A DNA stretch of 64,000 nucleotides, from the NCBI GenBank assembly GCA_973895155.1, contig OZ316891.1, positions 17,856,001-17,920,000 on the forward strand, in the 5' to 3' direction. The position numbers were made by a program, and so were the translations under genes. The stretch is from Marsupella aquatica (lineage: Eukaryota; Marchantiophyta). The notes beneath the pieces were generated by a model. The model searched no databases. It had not been told where the DNA came from and worked only from the letters and a program-made list of their open reading frames with translations. This document shows, in pieces, positions 1 to 11,060 of this stretch (the stretch's first letter is position 1; each line of letters begins with the position of its first letter).

Positions 1-275
1 AATGCTAAGAGGAATCTTTCTGTCTTTGTAGCAGCATACAATAGTCAAATTGCACATCAGATTGGATTACCGTACACCGAGGTTCTGGTAGTAAGAGAGA
101 GCTCATGTTCAGCTTGAGGAGGTTTCTGCAAATATCAACAAACCAATATTCCATCAAACTTGGCAAACCTCACATATTGAGCATCCGAGGCTACCAGAAA
201 CCAAGGCATTTGAGGACAGTGGAAAGGCTTTTGGCCCAAATTATACTTGTCACTTTTAAATACAATTGAGCTCGT

Positions 276-3026
276 TCAGCAATCACGCACATAAACACAC
301 ATTTTCACACAAACACACAGACTAGGAACCGAAATGCTCTCTAAATAGGAGACGAAGCACCGTTGTGAACCAAATTTGTACCTTCTATACGCAGGGATGA
401 TATCCCCTGAAATGGGACTCTTAAGGGCCCAACTGAAGAATACATTGTTTCCAAAGAAGTCATATAGTGCAGTGTGCGTTACTCCTGCTTGTTGCCTGGA
501 AACCATGTCCATGATACTAGTCTCATCAAGCCTTCCATAATAATTTCGCACAATGGAGCCCATACATTTGTCATTTGATGGCTGCTCGTACTGATCCACA
601 AAAATTACTCCAGGCAACTCGTTATGGCCAGGCGTGACCGATGTGATCTGCAGAGAGATTAAAATCATTACAGCCAGCCTTAAAAACGATGAGATAAAGC
701 TGTGTAAATAGGAAAGGCACTCATTAGATAGCCCCTAAACCCCCTCAATTGAGACAGAGGACGTACCACAGTGAAATTGCTGTCATCATGAAGCTGAAGT
801 ACGTCTGCAGAATAACCGAGGAGGAGAAATTTGTTGTCTTCCAGAGATCCAATGCCAACAAGGATTGGACAAGTACGTGGGGTTTCCATTAGCAGATTCC
901 ACGCTCCTTCAAGATTTTTTGTGAATTGTAAGACGTCCCTGAGAACAAAGTGCCAAGGCATCCCTCTGTGACTGCCGGTACCATTGTAGCCCACCCAAGC
1001 CTGGAAATCTTTCTAATTGTCAGTTGAACTTTGCAAAGATTCGCAAACTTTGCGTTGCCTCTTGCAACACCCAACAGAAGTGCATGTTGCATATACCAGC
1101 AAGAAGGAAGTGCGATACAAAGTAGTCCAAAAGCAGTGTATCAACGGACCTTTTCGGACACTCCAAGGCGACCCGAATAGCCTGAGATGCAGCCAATAAA
1201 TCCTGCCCATGTGAAGATAGCAAAGGAATTTCCATCGGAGGGATGGAAGTTGATGACTGAGTGATAATCCAGTAGCGGTGCGCTTATATCCCAGTCGAGG
1301 GCCCTCATCTGGTAAAGACCGCCTAGGATCAACACCACCGACAAATCTTTCAAGTTGAATATAAACAGACCAAACATGATGATATATATTTCATGTGGCA
1401 TTAAACCATTCAATTGTATTTTGAATCGTTTCGCACACACTCGAGAACACAAACTTTGAACAAGGGTAATGTTCATTACTACAAGTTCTACCTTTCGGAG
1501 TTAATGTTGTTGCTGAGCCCCAAGAGCCTAGCATAGAGCAGGAGGCCTGAAAGAGCTCTGGAACCATCTGAATACGAACAACATCTTGATAATCTACTTC
1601 TGCTCCTTGCGAAAGACCCAGCATCTCATCTACAAATCCTGAATGTGACGAAGAGAAAAGGTTTAGCTTTGCCACCAAAACTACAGCCTCGTCTTTCAGT
1701 GCTTGCTGACCACCGTTTTGCACGTTTTTGCACATCATGACTGGGATTCATTCAAAGTTGCTTCAATTTATTTGCCAACAAAGACACTTCTGCAAGGAAG
1801 GTAAACATTGAGGACAAAAGCATAGATAAGATAAACATTCCCAACAGAAAATCAAAGAGAGTAATTCAACCACAACACAACACAACACAACACCAAAATA
1901 CCCGCTGTTGACAGAAATTGGCTTTATGTACATAAGGTAAACTCTAGACTGCTGCATGTGTTCTAAGGTGCTCACAAACAGCCGATACATCAACTGACTA
2001 CTCCCACTGTCTTTCATTTCACCAGACACAACAACAATCATGCTCTTGCTCGGGACTACCGAAAGAAAAATGAAACAAGGGTTGAAATGTTGGACTAGTC
2101 CCATTACGTCCTGGAAGGTACTTTAAAGTCAGAAGAAAGGTTGCATCCAATGCAGCATTCAATGCTAGCCGAGCGATTTTTCTAGCCACATAATCTGGCA
2201 GCAAAGTCAGGTGCAGGGCGGTGATCCACAGGTTCTCCATATGTCTGCTTTGCAACCACACCGTCTTGAATCAATCCATGCAGTGTATAAAGTCCTTAAT
2301 CACAGAACTCAAAGTCAGATCGTCTCTGTCGCTTGCATCTCTTAAGAATATGACTCGCTCAGAGAGCCATAAGTCTAACTAAAAATGTCTTCCTTATCTA
2401 TGTGTATAACATCAATTCGTGGGTTTGTAATGAACTAACAAAGTGTGGCATCATGAAAAGGACGGAATTTGTTTCTTAATCCTCTTATGCGCTTGAATTT
2501 TTAGTTTGAAGGGTACGGTATTTGAAATTGCTGAAGGATCTTGTAGGAGGATGTAATTTGTTTGTTTCTTGGTTTTTCAAACCATTTTGTAAGAAAAAAC
2601 CTCTGTTGGCAAATTGCGTTATCTGCCGATTAAAGTATATCAAATAATCACAAACTTGGGCCAAGACAGAAAATGACGATTAAAGTCTTACCTGAAGAGC
2701 TCAAGATACATGGATTGAATCTCCACACGAAGGAGGACGCCGTGGGCTCGACCCAACTCAAACGGCGATCCATACAGGTGCAGAATTGGCAGAGTGTCGC
2801 CATTCTCCCCCACTTCGTACCTCTCCCCGCTCCGATCCTCACTTACAAATCTAGGATCTTCGCTCACAATCTTCCCTTCCCAACCCCGCCCAGGACACTG
2901 CTCCCCAAACTTGGCCTGCGCGGCCCGTGCACCTCTCGTGCAATCAAGCGGCCCACCCCAGACTAGAAGCAGAAGCAGCATACCGCCCATAACACAGAGC
3001 AGCATCCCATTCCTCCGAATCTCCAT
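276..3026 (-). CDS. Acid ceramidase / peptidase C45-like Ntn-hydrolase, secreted, six exons
   Basis: Exons read on the minus strand: 3026-2692, 2244-2108, 1638-1492, 1322-1150, 1000-767, and 647 to about 276. All junctions are GT-AG and every phase joins in frame. Exon 1 has a hydrophobic signal peptide (about residues 8-25), then the family signature LYGSPFELGRAHG. Exon 3 has FQASCSMLGSWGSAT, whose Cys would be the N-terminal nucleophile after autocleavage. Exon 4 has LYQMRALDWD and FTWAGFIGC, and exon 5 HFVLRDVLQF. Family knowledge: Ntn amidases of this kind cleave amide bonds in lysosome, vacuole or outside the cell; substrate unknown here. The 3' end is uncertain. After AYRR a GT donor could lead to another exon in the first 275 bases, or the frame runs on through a CA-rich stretch to the stop at 276. 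Start chosen because it gives the signal peptide. The acceptor of exon 2 is the least certain. Confidence 0.78.
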
Positions 3027-3470
3027 GATGACTGCCTTGGCCCTCTTCCTCTCCTGAAGTTCAATTGTCCCTTTCAGTCACACGCTGCGATCTGAATAGA
3101 GCAGCAGGCTCTGCAAACCACCGCCCTTCCCCTCTTCCATCATTGTATAACTCCAAGTGGGATAGCTTCAATCCTGCTCTTCCTGGTTTTATCTGCCGTG
3201 GCCATCAAGAGAAGCAAAGCAATGACTCAGAAGAAAGAGAAGTTGCCAATTTGACACTATGCTTGAGGTGGCCACGATCACCAGTACAAGCACGCAAGAT
3301 GCCCATCAAAGGGGAACAATACGGAGTCTCCCTCACAAATCGTTTTGTCGAGGAAGGACTTTGACGTTGAGTTTAGTATAAAAAATATACACATATTTTA
3401 TATAGAAAAAGGCCAAATAGAGTACAAAAGAATAAACAAGAGAGGTCCCAAGTGGACAAAACCAAACGCA

Positions 3471-3564
3471 AAAGAAGTGAGCAAAAGGAAACCCTAAAAA
3501 CCAAGAAAGAGGAACTAAAAGAAGTGAGCAAAAAGAAACCCCTAAAAACCAAGAAAGAGTAACT
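3471..3564. repeat. Tandem duplication, about 46-bp unit
   Basis: Two nearly identical copies (3471-3516 and 3517-3564) of an A-rich unit containing AAGAAGTGAGCAAAA and CCAAGAAAGAG. They differ by a few substitutions and one inserted C. The stretch 3065-3620 around them shows no convincing gene; it is the upstream flank of the Ntn-hydrolase gene. Confidence 0.8.
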
Positions 3565-3620
3565 AAAACTAACGCAAATGGACCGAGGTCCTCATCATAC
3601 CTAGCAAATCTGGCAACAAG

Positions 3621-3914
3621 CTAGTGGTCTACATCAAGTGTCAAAACTAGATCGGCAAGTGGGACAGGAATGTCCTCTAGGGGGGCTAGCCGCTGCGGAG
3701 TCACACTAGCACCCACTATCAGAGATCGATGATAGACGGCCCGAGCTTGAGCACGCTGTAAGGTGACTGAAATGCGTTGGCGAAAGTGCGTGGTCAAAAC
3801 AGATAGCGGGGGCCCGGTGGGACCCATCCGGCCGTGAACATCCCGAGTAGCTTGGCGAAGAAGCCCGTCGAACTGATGATGGAGACGCCCAAATATCTCA
3901 AGAGCAAGGGGCAT
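3621..3914 (-). pseudogene. Degenerate non-LTR retroelement-type C-terminal fragment
   Basis: The 97-residue frame opens with PLALEIFGRLHHQFDGLLRQ and later has PLSVLTTHFRQRISVTLQRAQA. I recognise this combination (LALE.FG.LH..FD, then PPLSVL, then QRAQA) as the tail of plant retroelement polyproteins of the reverse-transcriptase class. No catalytic domain is present and no start is convincing, so it is a relic. A second relic with PFALEVFGVLHPRVNQFL lies at 6803-7307 in the opposite orientation. The family assignment is from memory of such sequences. Confidence 0.45.
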
Positions 3915-4929
3915 TATTGTTATTCTATTCTATCCACTCGGGCATGACGGTCTGGCCCCCGCCTGGATCGGGAGATGGGGTGAGGTGAGGTCAATGGTGT
4001 ACGCGTGTTAATTGCACATAAATAAGTAGAAGCCACATAACTACTTAATTAGAATGAAAATCATGAATCTATCTATCTATTGCCTTTTGTCCTCACAGTG
4101 TGCTTGCAAAATACACTCTTGGAGTGAACTCATTATGACCCTTGGATTTAAAGCTCAAATTTTCCTGCTCGTCAGATTTATGTAAGGAAGAATAGAAGAG
4201 TTTGTTCTAGCCTGAGGCACTACACTACTGGGCTTCCACCCACACCTAGACTCATACACTAACATAAAAAAAAGTTCATTCTGAATTGAGTATGACTTGA
4301 CATGTGGCTATCGTGGGTAGGTGGGTCTGCCAAGAAAATCTAAGTAGACCCCACATTACATTTGGACACATGATTGCCCCATTCACATAAAATAAAGACT
4401 GAAAACAATATTTTGAGTTCAAAAGGGATTATTTATAAAAAAGTGAATTTTTTAAAGTCTATTGGGAGTAGATCAAGAATATTTATTTTTTGTATTCTCT
4501 CTATGAAATATTTCTTTCCAAGTTACATTAACACTCAATCCTATATTCTTTTGTGCAATAACCTTATTGACCAAAGACACAATGGTCTCAAGAATAAAAT
4601 GAAATGGCTGGTTGTAATGACAATTGTGCAATGTCAGGGCAATGGGTTTGTATATTTGTCATATTTTAAATCCCATTATACAAAAAGATCCCATCTCAAA
4701 GCTTTTTTGCAATTGACAAAGGTGGAAAAGGAAGGAACAAACCAGTATCATGGAAGGAGAGAAAAGGGAGGGCACAGAAGAGGAGAAAAACATTTCTCTA
4801 TCAGCAGAGGGTGACCGCACTTGACTCTGTGACACCCCAGCCACCACCCCCTCTCTTGCATTCCCTCCCGCGCTCTTGCCCTCCCCCACAACAATGCTTT
4901 CACAATAACACTTTGGGACATGCTTTGCC
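3915..4929. other. Gene-poor AT-rich stretch
   Basis: Nothing recognisable. The open frame at 4374-4814 is AT-driven, with no domain and low-complexity amino-acid content. Confidence 0.5.
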
Positions 4930-5300
4930 TCAATATGTTTGCCTTGATTTGACAATTTTTCTTGCCTTGACATATTTTTCTTATCTTGACATCTTTTTAT
5001 CTCCTCAACATCTTTTTCTCACCTTGATATATTTTTTTCATCTTGACATATTTTCTCGCCTTGACATCTTTTCCACACCTCAATGTCATTTTTCACGTTC
5101 ATTTGACATTTTTTATTCACCTTGACATCTTTCCTCTCCTTTATAGTTTTTCTCTCCTCAGCATCTTTTTGTCATTTTCACATCTTTTCTCTCATTGACA
5201 TGATTTCCTTACCTTAATATCATTTTCTCATCTTGACATTTTTTCTTTCATTGACACTTTTTCTTTCACCTCAATATCTTTTTCTCTCAACATCTTTTGT
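4930..5300. repeat. Degenerate minisatellite, CTTGACATCTTTTTCTC-like unit
   Basis: About twenty imperfect repeats of a pyrimidine-rich unit of roughly 17-24 bases (CTTGACAT or CCTCAACAT followed by a T-rich run and CTC). Unit length and sequence vary. The reverse complement of this unit (AGGTGAG..AAGATGTCAA) matches the repeat at 24655-24890, so the two tracts belong to one family in opposite orientation. Confidence 0.75.
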
Positions 5301-5869
5301 GGAACATATGGACATTGGGCTACCTACTTCTATAATATGCAATGCTGCCAAAAAGTTCTTTTGTCTACTTGCAAATTCAGAAATGGAGGGAACAAACCTG
5401 AGCCGTTAGATTGTTTTAAAGATTTTTGTGCTCTTGTATTGATTGACTGGGTATGTCAAATGATATGCTTATTTTAATAACAAAATACTGAGTAGACGAG
5501 ATGATACTTACCTGACATCTTAATATCAGATTCATGATATTTATCTGACATCACCTCAAATGTGTCATTTTTTTCAAGTATGAAAATACACAGGTTGGAA
5601 GGAGAATCTTTTGGGGCATCAGAAACTTTTTGGATTTTTGCATAGAGTACGAGTATGAGACTCTAGAAGGAAGAAAAATGGGTTAATTTTGCTTTTCACT
5701 ACCTTTTTTCTTCTCTGTATTTGATTGTGCATATTTTTTTTATTAATGGTGCCAAAGTAAGCAATGAGGGGGAGGAATGGAGTGGCAAAAGTGTGAAAAA
5801 ATAGGAAAAAGGGGGAGAGAAGCCCTCAGAACTCACTCCATCCAGGGGTCTGGACGGTCTGCCCTAAAC
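5301..5869. other. No gene seen
   Basis: AT-rich sequence with poly-T runs. No supported coding region or recognisable element. Confidence 0.5.
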
Positions 5870-6150
5870 TGGGCTCTTCCATAGGCTCTTCCCATGACTT
5901 GACCAGCTCCCAATGCTAGTCTAAGTCCTTTGTGTGCGCCACCAACTCAGCGCATCACCTTTGCTAGTTCAACATTTCATTGTCCACAAGTTCCTTATAT
6001 GCATAGTCCCCATTGGATGGCCGTTCGGGAGGCCTGGACCATAGAGGAGCTTGACGTTGGAGTCAGCAACATTGGAGCTAAGTCAAGTTGTAGGGTAGTC
6101 AAGTTCCGCGACTTGCACCCCCCCTTAAAATGGTCAACGTCCGGGTGACC
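5870..6150 (+). repeat. Dispersed repeat copy 1 (pairs with 15640-15870)
   Basis: Contains ACCAGCTCCCAATGCTAGTC, TTTGTGTGCGCCACCA, CATTGTCCACAAGT and CCCCATTGGATGGCC in this order. The same blocks recur in the same order and orientation at 15640-15870, about 9.8 kb away. The frame at 5930-6148 runs through the repeat and is not a supported gene. It could be part of an LTR or another old element; no termini were found. Confidence 0.65.
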
Positions 6151-6802
6151 CAGTATAGTTCCAACATGCCTTGACCACTTTGAGTCTTAAAAACATATAT
6201 GTGAGGTAACAAGTGGTTAGCCCATAAGGCTCATATATGCAAACCGAGTTGGAGTGCGCATTGTAGACATAGGAGATTCCAACCAGTCTAACTTATCCAA
6301 GTTGGACACCGGTTTGTGTGAGTAAGCCAACTCCAAACTTGTGGAACCCATTGTTCTCTACTCGGGGTACAACTTTTAAGTTTGAACAAACCTGCCCACA
6401 AATGTGTTACCAGTACCTCAAACTTCAAGTCACAAAAAGCAAATTGGCTGCCCAACAGCCACTAGCACCTACGCAATCCAAACCTTATCCTCAAGAGGCC
6501 GAGAGGAGTGAAACTATATAGGTGTTGAGCATGGGCTTTTGCCTTTCCAGGTTCAGTTGCGCCATGCTCGGTCATTGTTACCTGAGATTGTGCAAGCTAC
6601 TGTTCCTGCTTGTGTGGGTTGTCTTGGACAGCATGAATTGTGTTCAACAGGTGATTTTTGAACGCATGCGTCGTCACTCCCTTCCCAGCATGCTCTCTGA
6701 TGCACCTTTGGACTCCATTTGAACTTGACACTTATCTTGTTCTAGTTTGGGATCTGGAGCCTGGCTATTCACTAGTCTCTTAATTATGGGACCACTGCTT
6801 GT

Positions 6803-7307
6803 ATGAGCTCCTTTCTCTTCACCACGTCTCCTTGGCCAACCCACATGTGTCCTTGGCCAACCCACATGCGTCTGTGGGGCAACATTTTGGACCCTAGGGG
6901 TGTTTGTATTCTTGGGTGTGGCCACGGGAGCGAGCCAAGGACTACTCACAATGACATCCATGATGTGGTGGCAGCCATTTTCCAGGACTCTGGCGATGTT
7001 GCTATGGAGCAACGACATGTTCTTCCCCCTAGGGATGACATTCCCAACTTACGGCAAGCAGACATGGTGTTTTCTCGGGCTGGAGTACGTGCCCTTGGCG
7101 TTGTGGTGGTACGTGACTGATCCCACTAACGTGAGCGGGAACGTGAGCAACATTGCGGTTGCCGCCCATGTTCCTGGACATACTGCAGCCAAGGCTGCTT
7201 GGTTGAAGGAGGAGGCATATTCCATTCGCTTCCCAAGGGATCTGTTTTACCCTTTTGCTCTCGAGGTTTTTGGTGTTCTCCACCCTCGGGTCAACCAGTT
7301 TCTTTGA
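6803..7307 (+). pseudogene. Frameshifted non-LTR retroelement-type C-terminal relic
   Basis: The frame at 6803-7120 contains RQADMVFSRAGVRALGVVVV and then stops. A different frame continues with DPTNVSGNVSN and ends PFALEVFGVLHPRVNQFL at 7307. The two halves make one continuous retroelement-like tail only if a frameshift near 7110-7120 is assumed. The final block matches the start of the minus-strand relic at 3621-3914. No catalytic domain is visible. The following sequence to 7670 is rich in stops in this frame. Confidence 0.45.
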
Positions 7308-7676
7308 ACTTGTGCCATTTTTTGTATCAAGCGGAGGCCCTTTCCCCCTTTTTTCTGTTCTCACGGCCTTTTTTGACAGAGGGTTTTGGTGGCACTTTAG
7401 AGGGCTCAGGCTCACCATTCTTCCCCTTGCCAAGTTTATTGGTTTTAGGGACTCTAGACAGATTCCACTCCATGACCCTCTTATGTGGTTTACTCCGGAG
7501 CTCTATCACTTCTTTGCTCAATGGGATCTTAGATCTTAGTTTGCTTCTTTGTGACTCTTTTGTTGTTGTGGGGGACTCACTGGTGGCCTTCCTGGCCTTC
7601 TTGGTCTTTCCCTTTCCCGCTCCCTTTATTAAGGCTTTTTGCCTTTGGGATCATATCTCCTTGTTTGGCGTTTTTG

Positions 7677-7846
7677 TCTTGTTATATATACTCTCATTGT
7701 GAGAAACGGTGAACTGCAGCAGCCCGGCTGGCAGCTGAAGCCCGATCCTGGCTAATTCTACGACCAAGAAGCCAGGATCGGGCTTCAGCTGCCAGCCGGG
7801 CTGCTGCAGTTCACCGTTTCTCACAATGAGAGTATATATAACAAGA
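7677..7846. repeat. Perfect 77-bp inverted repeat with 16-base spacer
   Basis: Left arm 7677-7753 and right arm 7770-7846 are exact reverse complements over all 77 bases. The spacer is 7754-7769. Each arm has an AT-rich outer part (TTATATATACTCTCATTGTG) and a GC-rich inner part that includes CAGCAGCCCGGCTGGCAGC. Pairing stops abruptly at both outer ends. It could be a hairpin-forming element, a foldback insertion, a small-RNA precursor, or an assembly or polymerase turn-around artefact. Confidence 0.95.
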
Positions 7847-8009
7847 TAAAAAGTGGGAGCGGTGACAATCTGAAGATAAAAAATGTCGCGATTGCAGGAA
7901 CGAAGAGGTGATTGCCCCTGACCGTACCACACTGGCGGTGGCGAACCCCTGACGGCCAGGGGTGGAAGACTGGTGGATCACCGCCAACTTTGCTGCCTAA
8001 TGCTCGCCA

Positions 8010-8067
8010 AATTTGGCGGAGGATCCAGCTGCAGGTGTAATTTGGCGGAGGATCCAGCTGCAGGTGT
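8010..8067. repeat. Two exact 29-bp tandem copies plus a partial third
   Basis: Copies at 8010-8038 and 8039-8067 are identical (AATTTGGCGGAGGATCCAGC at their start). A third begins AATTTGGCG at 8068 and then diverges. It lies about 160 bases after the perfect palindrome, in otherwise unique sequence. Confidence 0.9.
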
Positions 8068-9360
8068 AATTTGGCGAAAATTTGCATCTAAAACATTCGG
8101 TGACTGGAGTTCCCACTGGACCGGACAAATAGAAGGATTTGTAGTACACGATCGCATCGAATGAACAAGATAGGCAATTATGTTGCCTTCTGCGAGGCAG
8201 GATGGCTAAATTCTAAAAGACGGCATGGCCAAATTCGCATGATCCAACCTTTCTTTTTCCCGATTTGGCCTCGAGCTTGCGAGGTGACAAACTAGCTCTG
8301 TGATCCAAACGAATAGACCCAAGCGAGGAAGGAATGAAAGACAGACGGTATGAAGCAATGATTGGGCAGAGGAACTGGGCGATTTCGACCCCTTTGCTGT
8401 GCTCTACTAGTATGATGTGCATATTAGCTGAGGAAAGGAAACAGCTGGAGATCAGGAAGGAGAGACTATTGGTGGCAAGGGAGGTTGGACGTGTATGGAT
8501 CGTAGTGTATAGGAAGGAAGGAAGAAACGTTAGGAAGGATTTTTCCACATAATTTTGATAAGAAGGACGAAGGAAGAAAGGAAGTAATGAGGGGGGATCG
8601 AGCAGGTACTGTGGAAGGAAAAACTCCGATGAGAAACCAATTTCTTAATGAAGAGCATGCGTGCTTGACAAGAGTCAGGTGGATTTAGGCTGATCTTGTC
8701 AGCTTCGGTATAGCAGCGCCTCTGAGAGAAATGCTAAGTTGTAACGATCTAATCAGGTTTACCTCATGAGCTTCTAGTGGGGAAAAATTAGGAGCAGGAG
8801 CGGGTGTGGCAGAACACCATCGGAAGAATAAGATGTAGAGAGGACGGGGACCCACCTATTGAAGACAGACATACAGACGGGCTTCTCAATTAAGGATGAC
8901 CATTCCCTGTGATTAACAGAAAAGGAGAGTATCGGAGGTTGGAGCGTGGACTAGAAGCTGTGATACAGGATGGGTGCGTTATGCTCGTGCTGTAGAGGAG
9001 GTGGAGTGCTCGAGGATGGCCAAATGGAGATGGCCCAGCAGCAGGGCAAAGCAGGCCAACCTGCTCAGCAACGGTGAACTTCAATGGCTGCTCTGCCCGT
9101 GTGTCGATGTGGATTTTTGTCTATGTGATGAAAGTCTGGACGTCAAAGTCGATCAGCTCTCGATACAGTCGATTCAGTTCTTTGCCTGCTCTTAACGTTG
9201 CCATCTTCCCCTTCTGTGCTTCCCTTGACCCTTAGAATGTCTTATGTGGATTGAGTCAAGCAAGGGTTTGTAGGCTCTGAGACAGGATAGTAAGTTCTGA
9301 ACACTGGACGATTGTTACGCCCGAGTCTTCGTCTTTCCATGTCTCTCCCATTTTAGCTAA
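8068..9360. other. No supported gene
   Basis: Open frames here (for example 8334-8552 on plus and 8213-8548 on minus) overlap each other and show no domain or conserved motif. I see no recognisable element. Confidence 0.45.
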
Positions 9361-9377
9361 TCCTATGCGAATTCGGC

Positions 9378-10643
9378 TTGTCTTCATGTTTTGCCCATAT
9401 CAGGCGAAAACGGACTTCGAAGGCGGAGACAGCGGAGGATCGAGCTAAGACGGAAGAAGTGAAGAGGCAAGCCGGGCTTGCTGCACAACGGAGGTACGTC
9501 ACGGGATTTCTCGTGTTTCAGATCCGTCAGTTTGCTTACAGGCGTAGCACTCCGCTTGTGTGTATTCCAAGGAATTTCTCACTGGTGGATTTTACGTGTC
9601 AACTCGAATGCCTTCTACCGAAATCCTGACCTCTACCTGTCCTGAGGAAATAAATGTGTACTGAAAGCCTCGAATCTTAAAGGCTCACCATATCATAGTG
9701 CACACAGTTACATATCGCAACTCCTCTGGAAAGGTAATGTAATGCTCTGAAAAGAGTGTTTAGTGCTCAGACTAAAAGAATGCGTTTTTAACAAAGGTGT
9801 TTGGAATTAGCAATGTGAGTGAGAGTTAAGAAGTTTCCAAGGAACCACACCAATCACATGTACTTTCCCAAAACCACGCCAATCACACGTACTTTCCCCT
9901 GAAGTATTCTGATTTGTGTTTGTCTCCCGTAAGCTGGATTGGGAGCAAACTGTCCACTGGACGACGAACAATTGGACCTGCTTTGAATTCTGATTGGTCT
10001 TTTTCACTCCTTTAGCACTCCTTGTTGAGTACTAGCGGATGACATTGTTTCCAGTGTTTGATTCATGTAGCCGTCATAGTCCGACAGGTTAAAACCACTC
10101 TCACTGATACTATAAGGCAGCAAACTTGGTGCACACTGAGTTGTGGGGTTCGAGTGCTTTGTGACTAACGTTGATATGTGGTGGTAGTATGGCAGACTTA
10201 CTAGGGTTCAAAGTAGCTTTAGCACACATCTTGGGCTGCAATCGTATCTGGCCAGTATCCATTTTTTTCGACATTGGTTGACTTGCCGAGTCACTCTTAC
10301 CACATGTGTTGTTGATGACAGGGAGGAGGCTTTTGACAAAACAGCAGTAGGGCGTGCTGCAAGGAAGGTAGCAGCAGATCTAGCGAAGCCAGCACCGCCG
10401 CCCAACAGAGGGGAGCCTGCACTTAGGGTACTGCACATCTTCCCAACCTTAGTAGCTGTTAGGTCTTTGCAGCCTCTCTGTGCAAGTATGAGGCATTTGT
10501 ACCTCGCCTAGCACTAGTTCATTTTCCTATACAGCGCATGGTAATCATCAGACTTGAAATGAGCTCCATAGATATGGAATTACGACCTTCTTAGCTTTAC
10601 ACACCAGATCTGCTTGGCTGGTTTGCAGTGGCAAATGGGATGA
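9378..10643 (+). pseudogene. Decayed paralogue of the small SELS/VIMP-like membrane protein gene
   Basis: Aligns exon by exon with the gene at 22397-23927. Exon 1 ends at 9493 (CGGAG then GTACG), exon 2 is 10322-10427 (starting GGAGGAGGCTTTTGAC) and exon 3 starts at 10629 after TTTGCAG. Phases match the intact copy. The protein keeps a K-RQAGL-AA-QR-R motif and then EEAFDKTAVGRAARKVAADL. The membrane-segment part of exon 1 is missing: an in-frame stop lies just upstream of the conserved SCFAHIRRKR and no good ATG is seen. Exon 3 meets an early stop after WQMG, shorter than the paralogue. It may be a dead copy or have a changed first exon. Copy and intact gene share direction. Confidence 0.55.
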
Positions 10644-10966
10644 CACTACCACAGGACTCCACAAATTAAGCTCTCTCGAGCACTTAAGAGTATCGACTCC
10701 AGGCAGTAGCCAAGTATCCAAGCATGAAGCTTGCACAATAGCACTGGGTCAGAACTCAATACAAGGAGACATTTGCACACTACTGACCACCTCGACCCCA
10801 AATTCAACAGCAAAGAGTAAAGGTCCAACGGAGGTGGACATCCGGATCTTTTTCTTACCTGTTGAGTGACTACACACTCTATAGATCTCAGCTCTTGCTA
10901 TAATACAGTGCTTGACGGTCCTATGGCAAGAAATGGCGTGCCAATTGTCAATCAATTTGTTGAAAT

Positions 10967-11060
10967 ATTCCAATTGGAATCTTAAGAGTGATAGGCTCAA
11001 TTTCTCAGGCAATTATAGAAAGTATTCCAATTGGAATAGTTAGAGTCATAGGCTCCTTGT
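10967..11060. repeat. Short direct duplication around palindrome ATTCCAATTGGAAT
   Basis: The block TATTCCAATTGGAAT followed by TAAGAGTGATAGGCTC-like sequence occurs near 10967 and again near 11023, about 56 bases apart. The core is itself palindromic. Nothing else is recognisable nearby. Confidence 0.7.

Noticed and set aside
10749-11012. Minus-strand frame overlapping the ATTCCAATTGGAAT duplication
   Set aside because: Explained by the repeat; no coding evidence.
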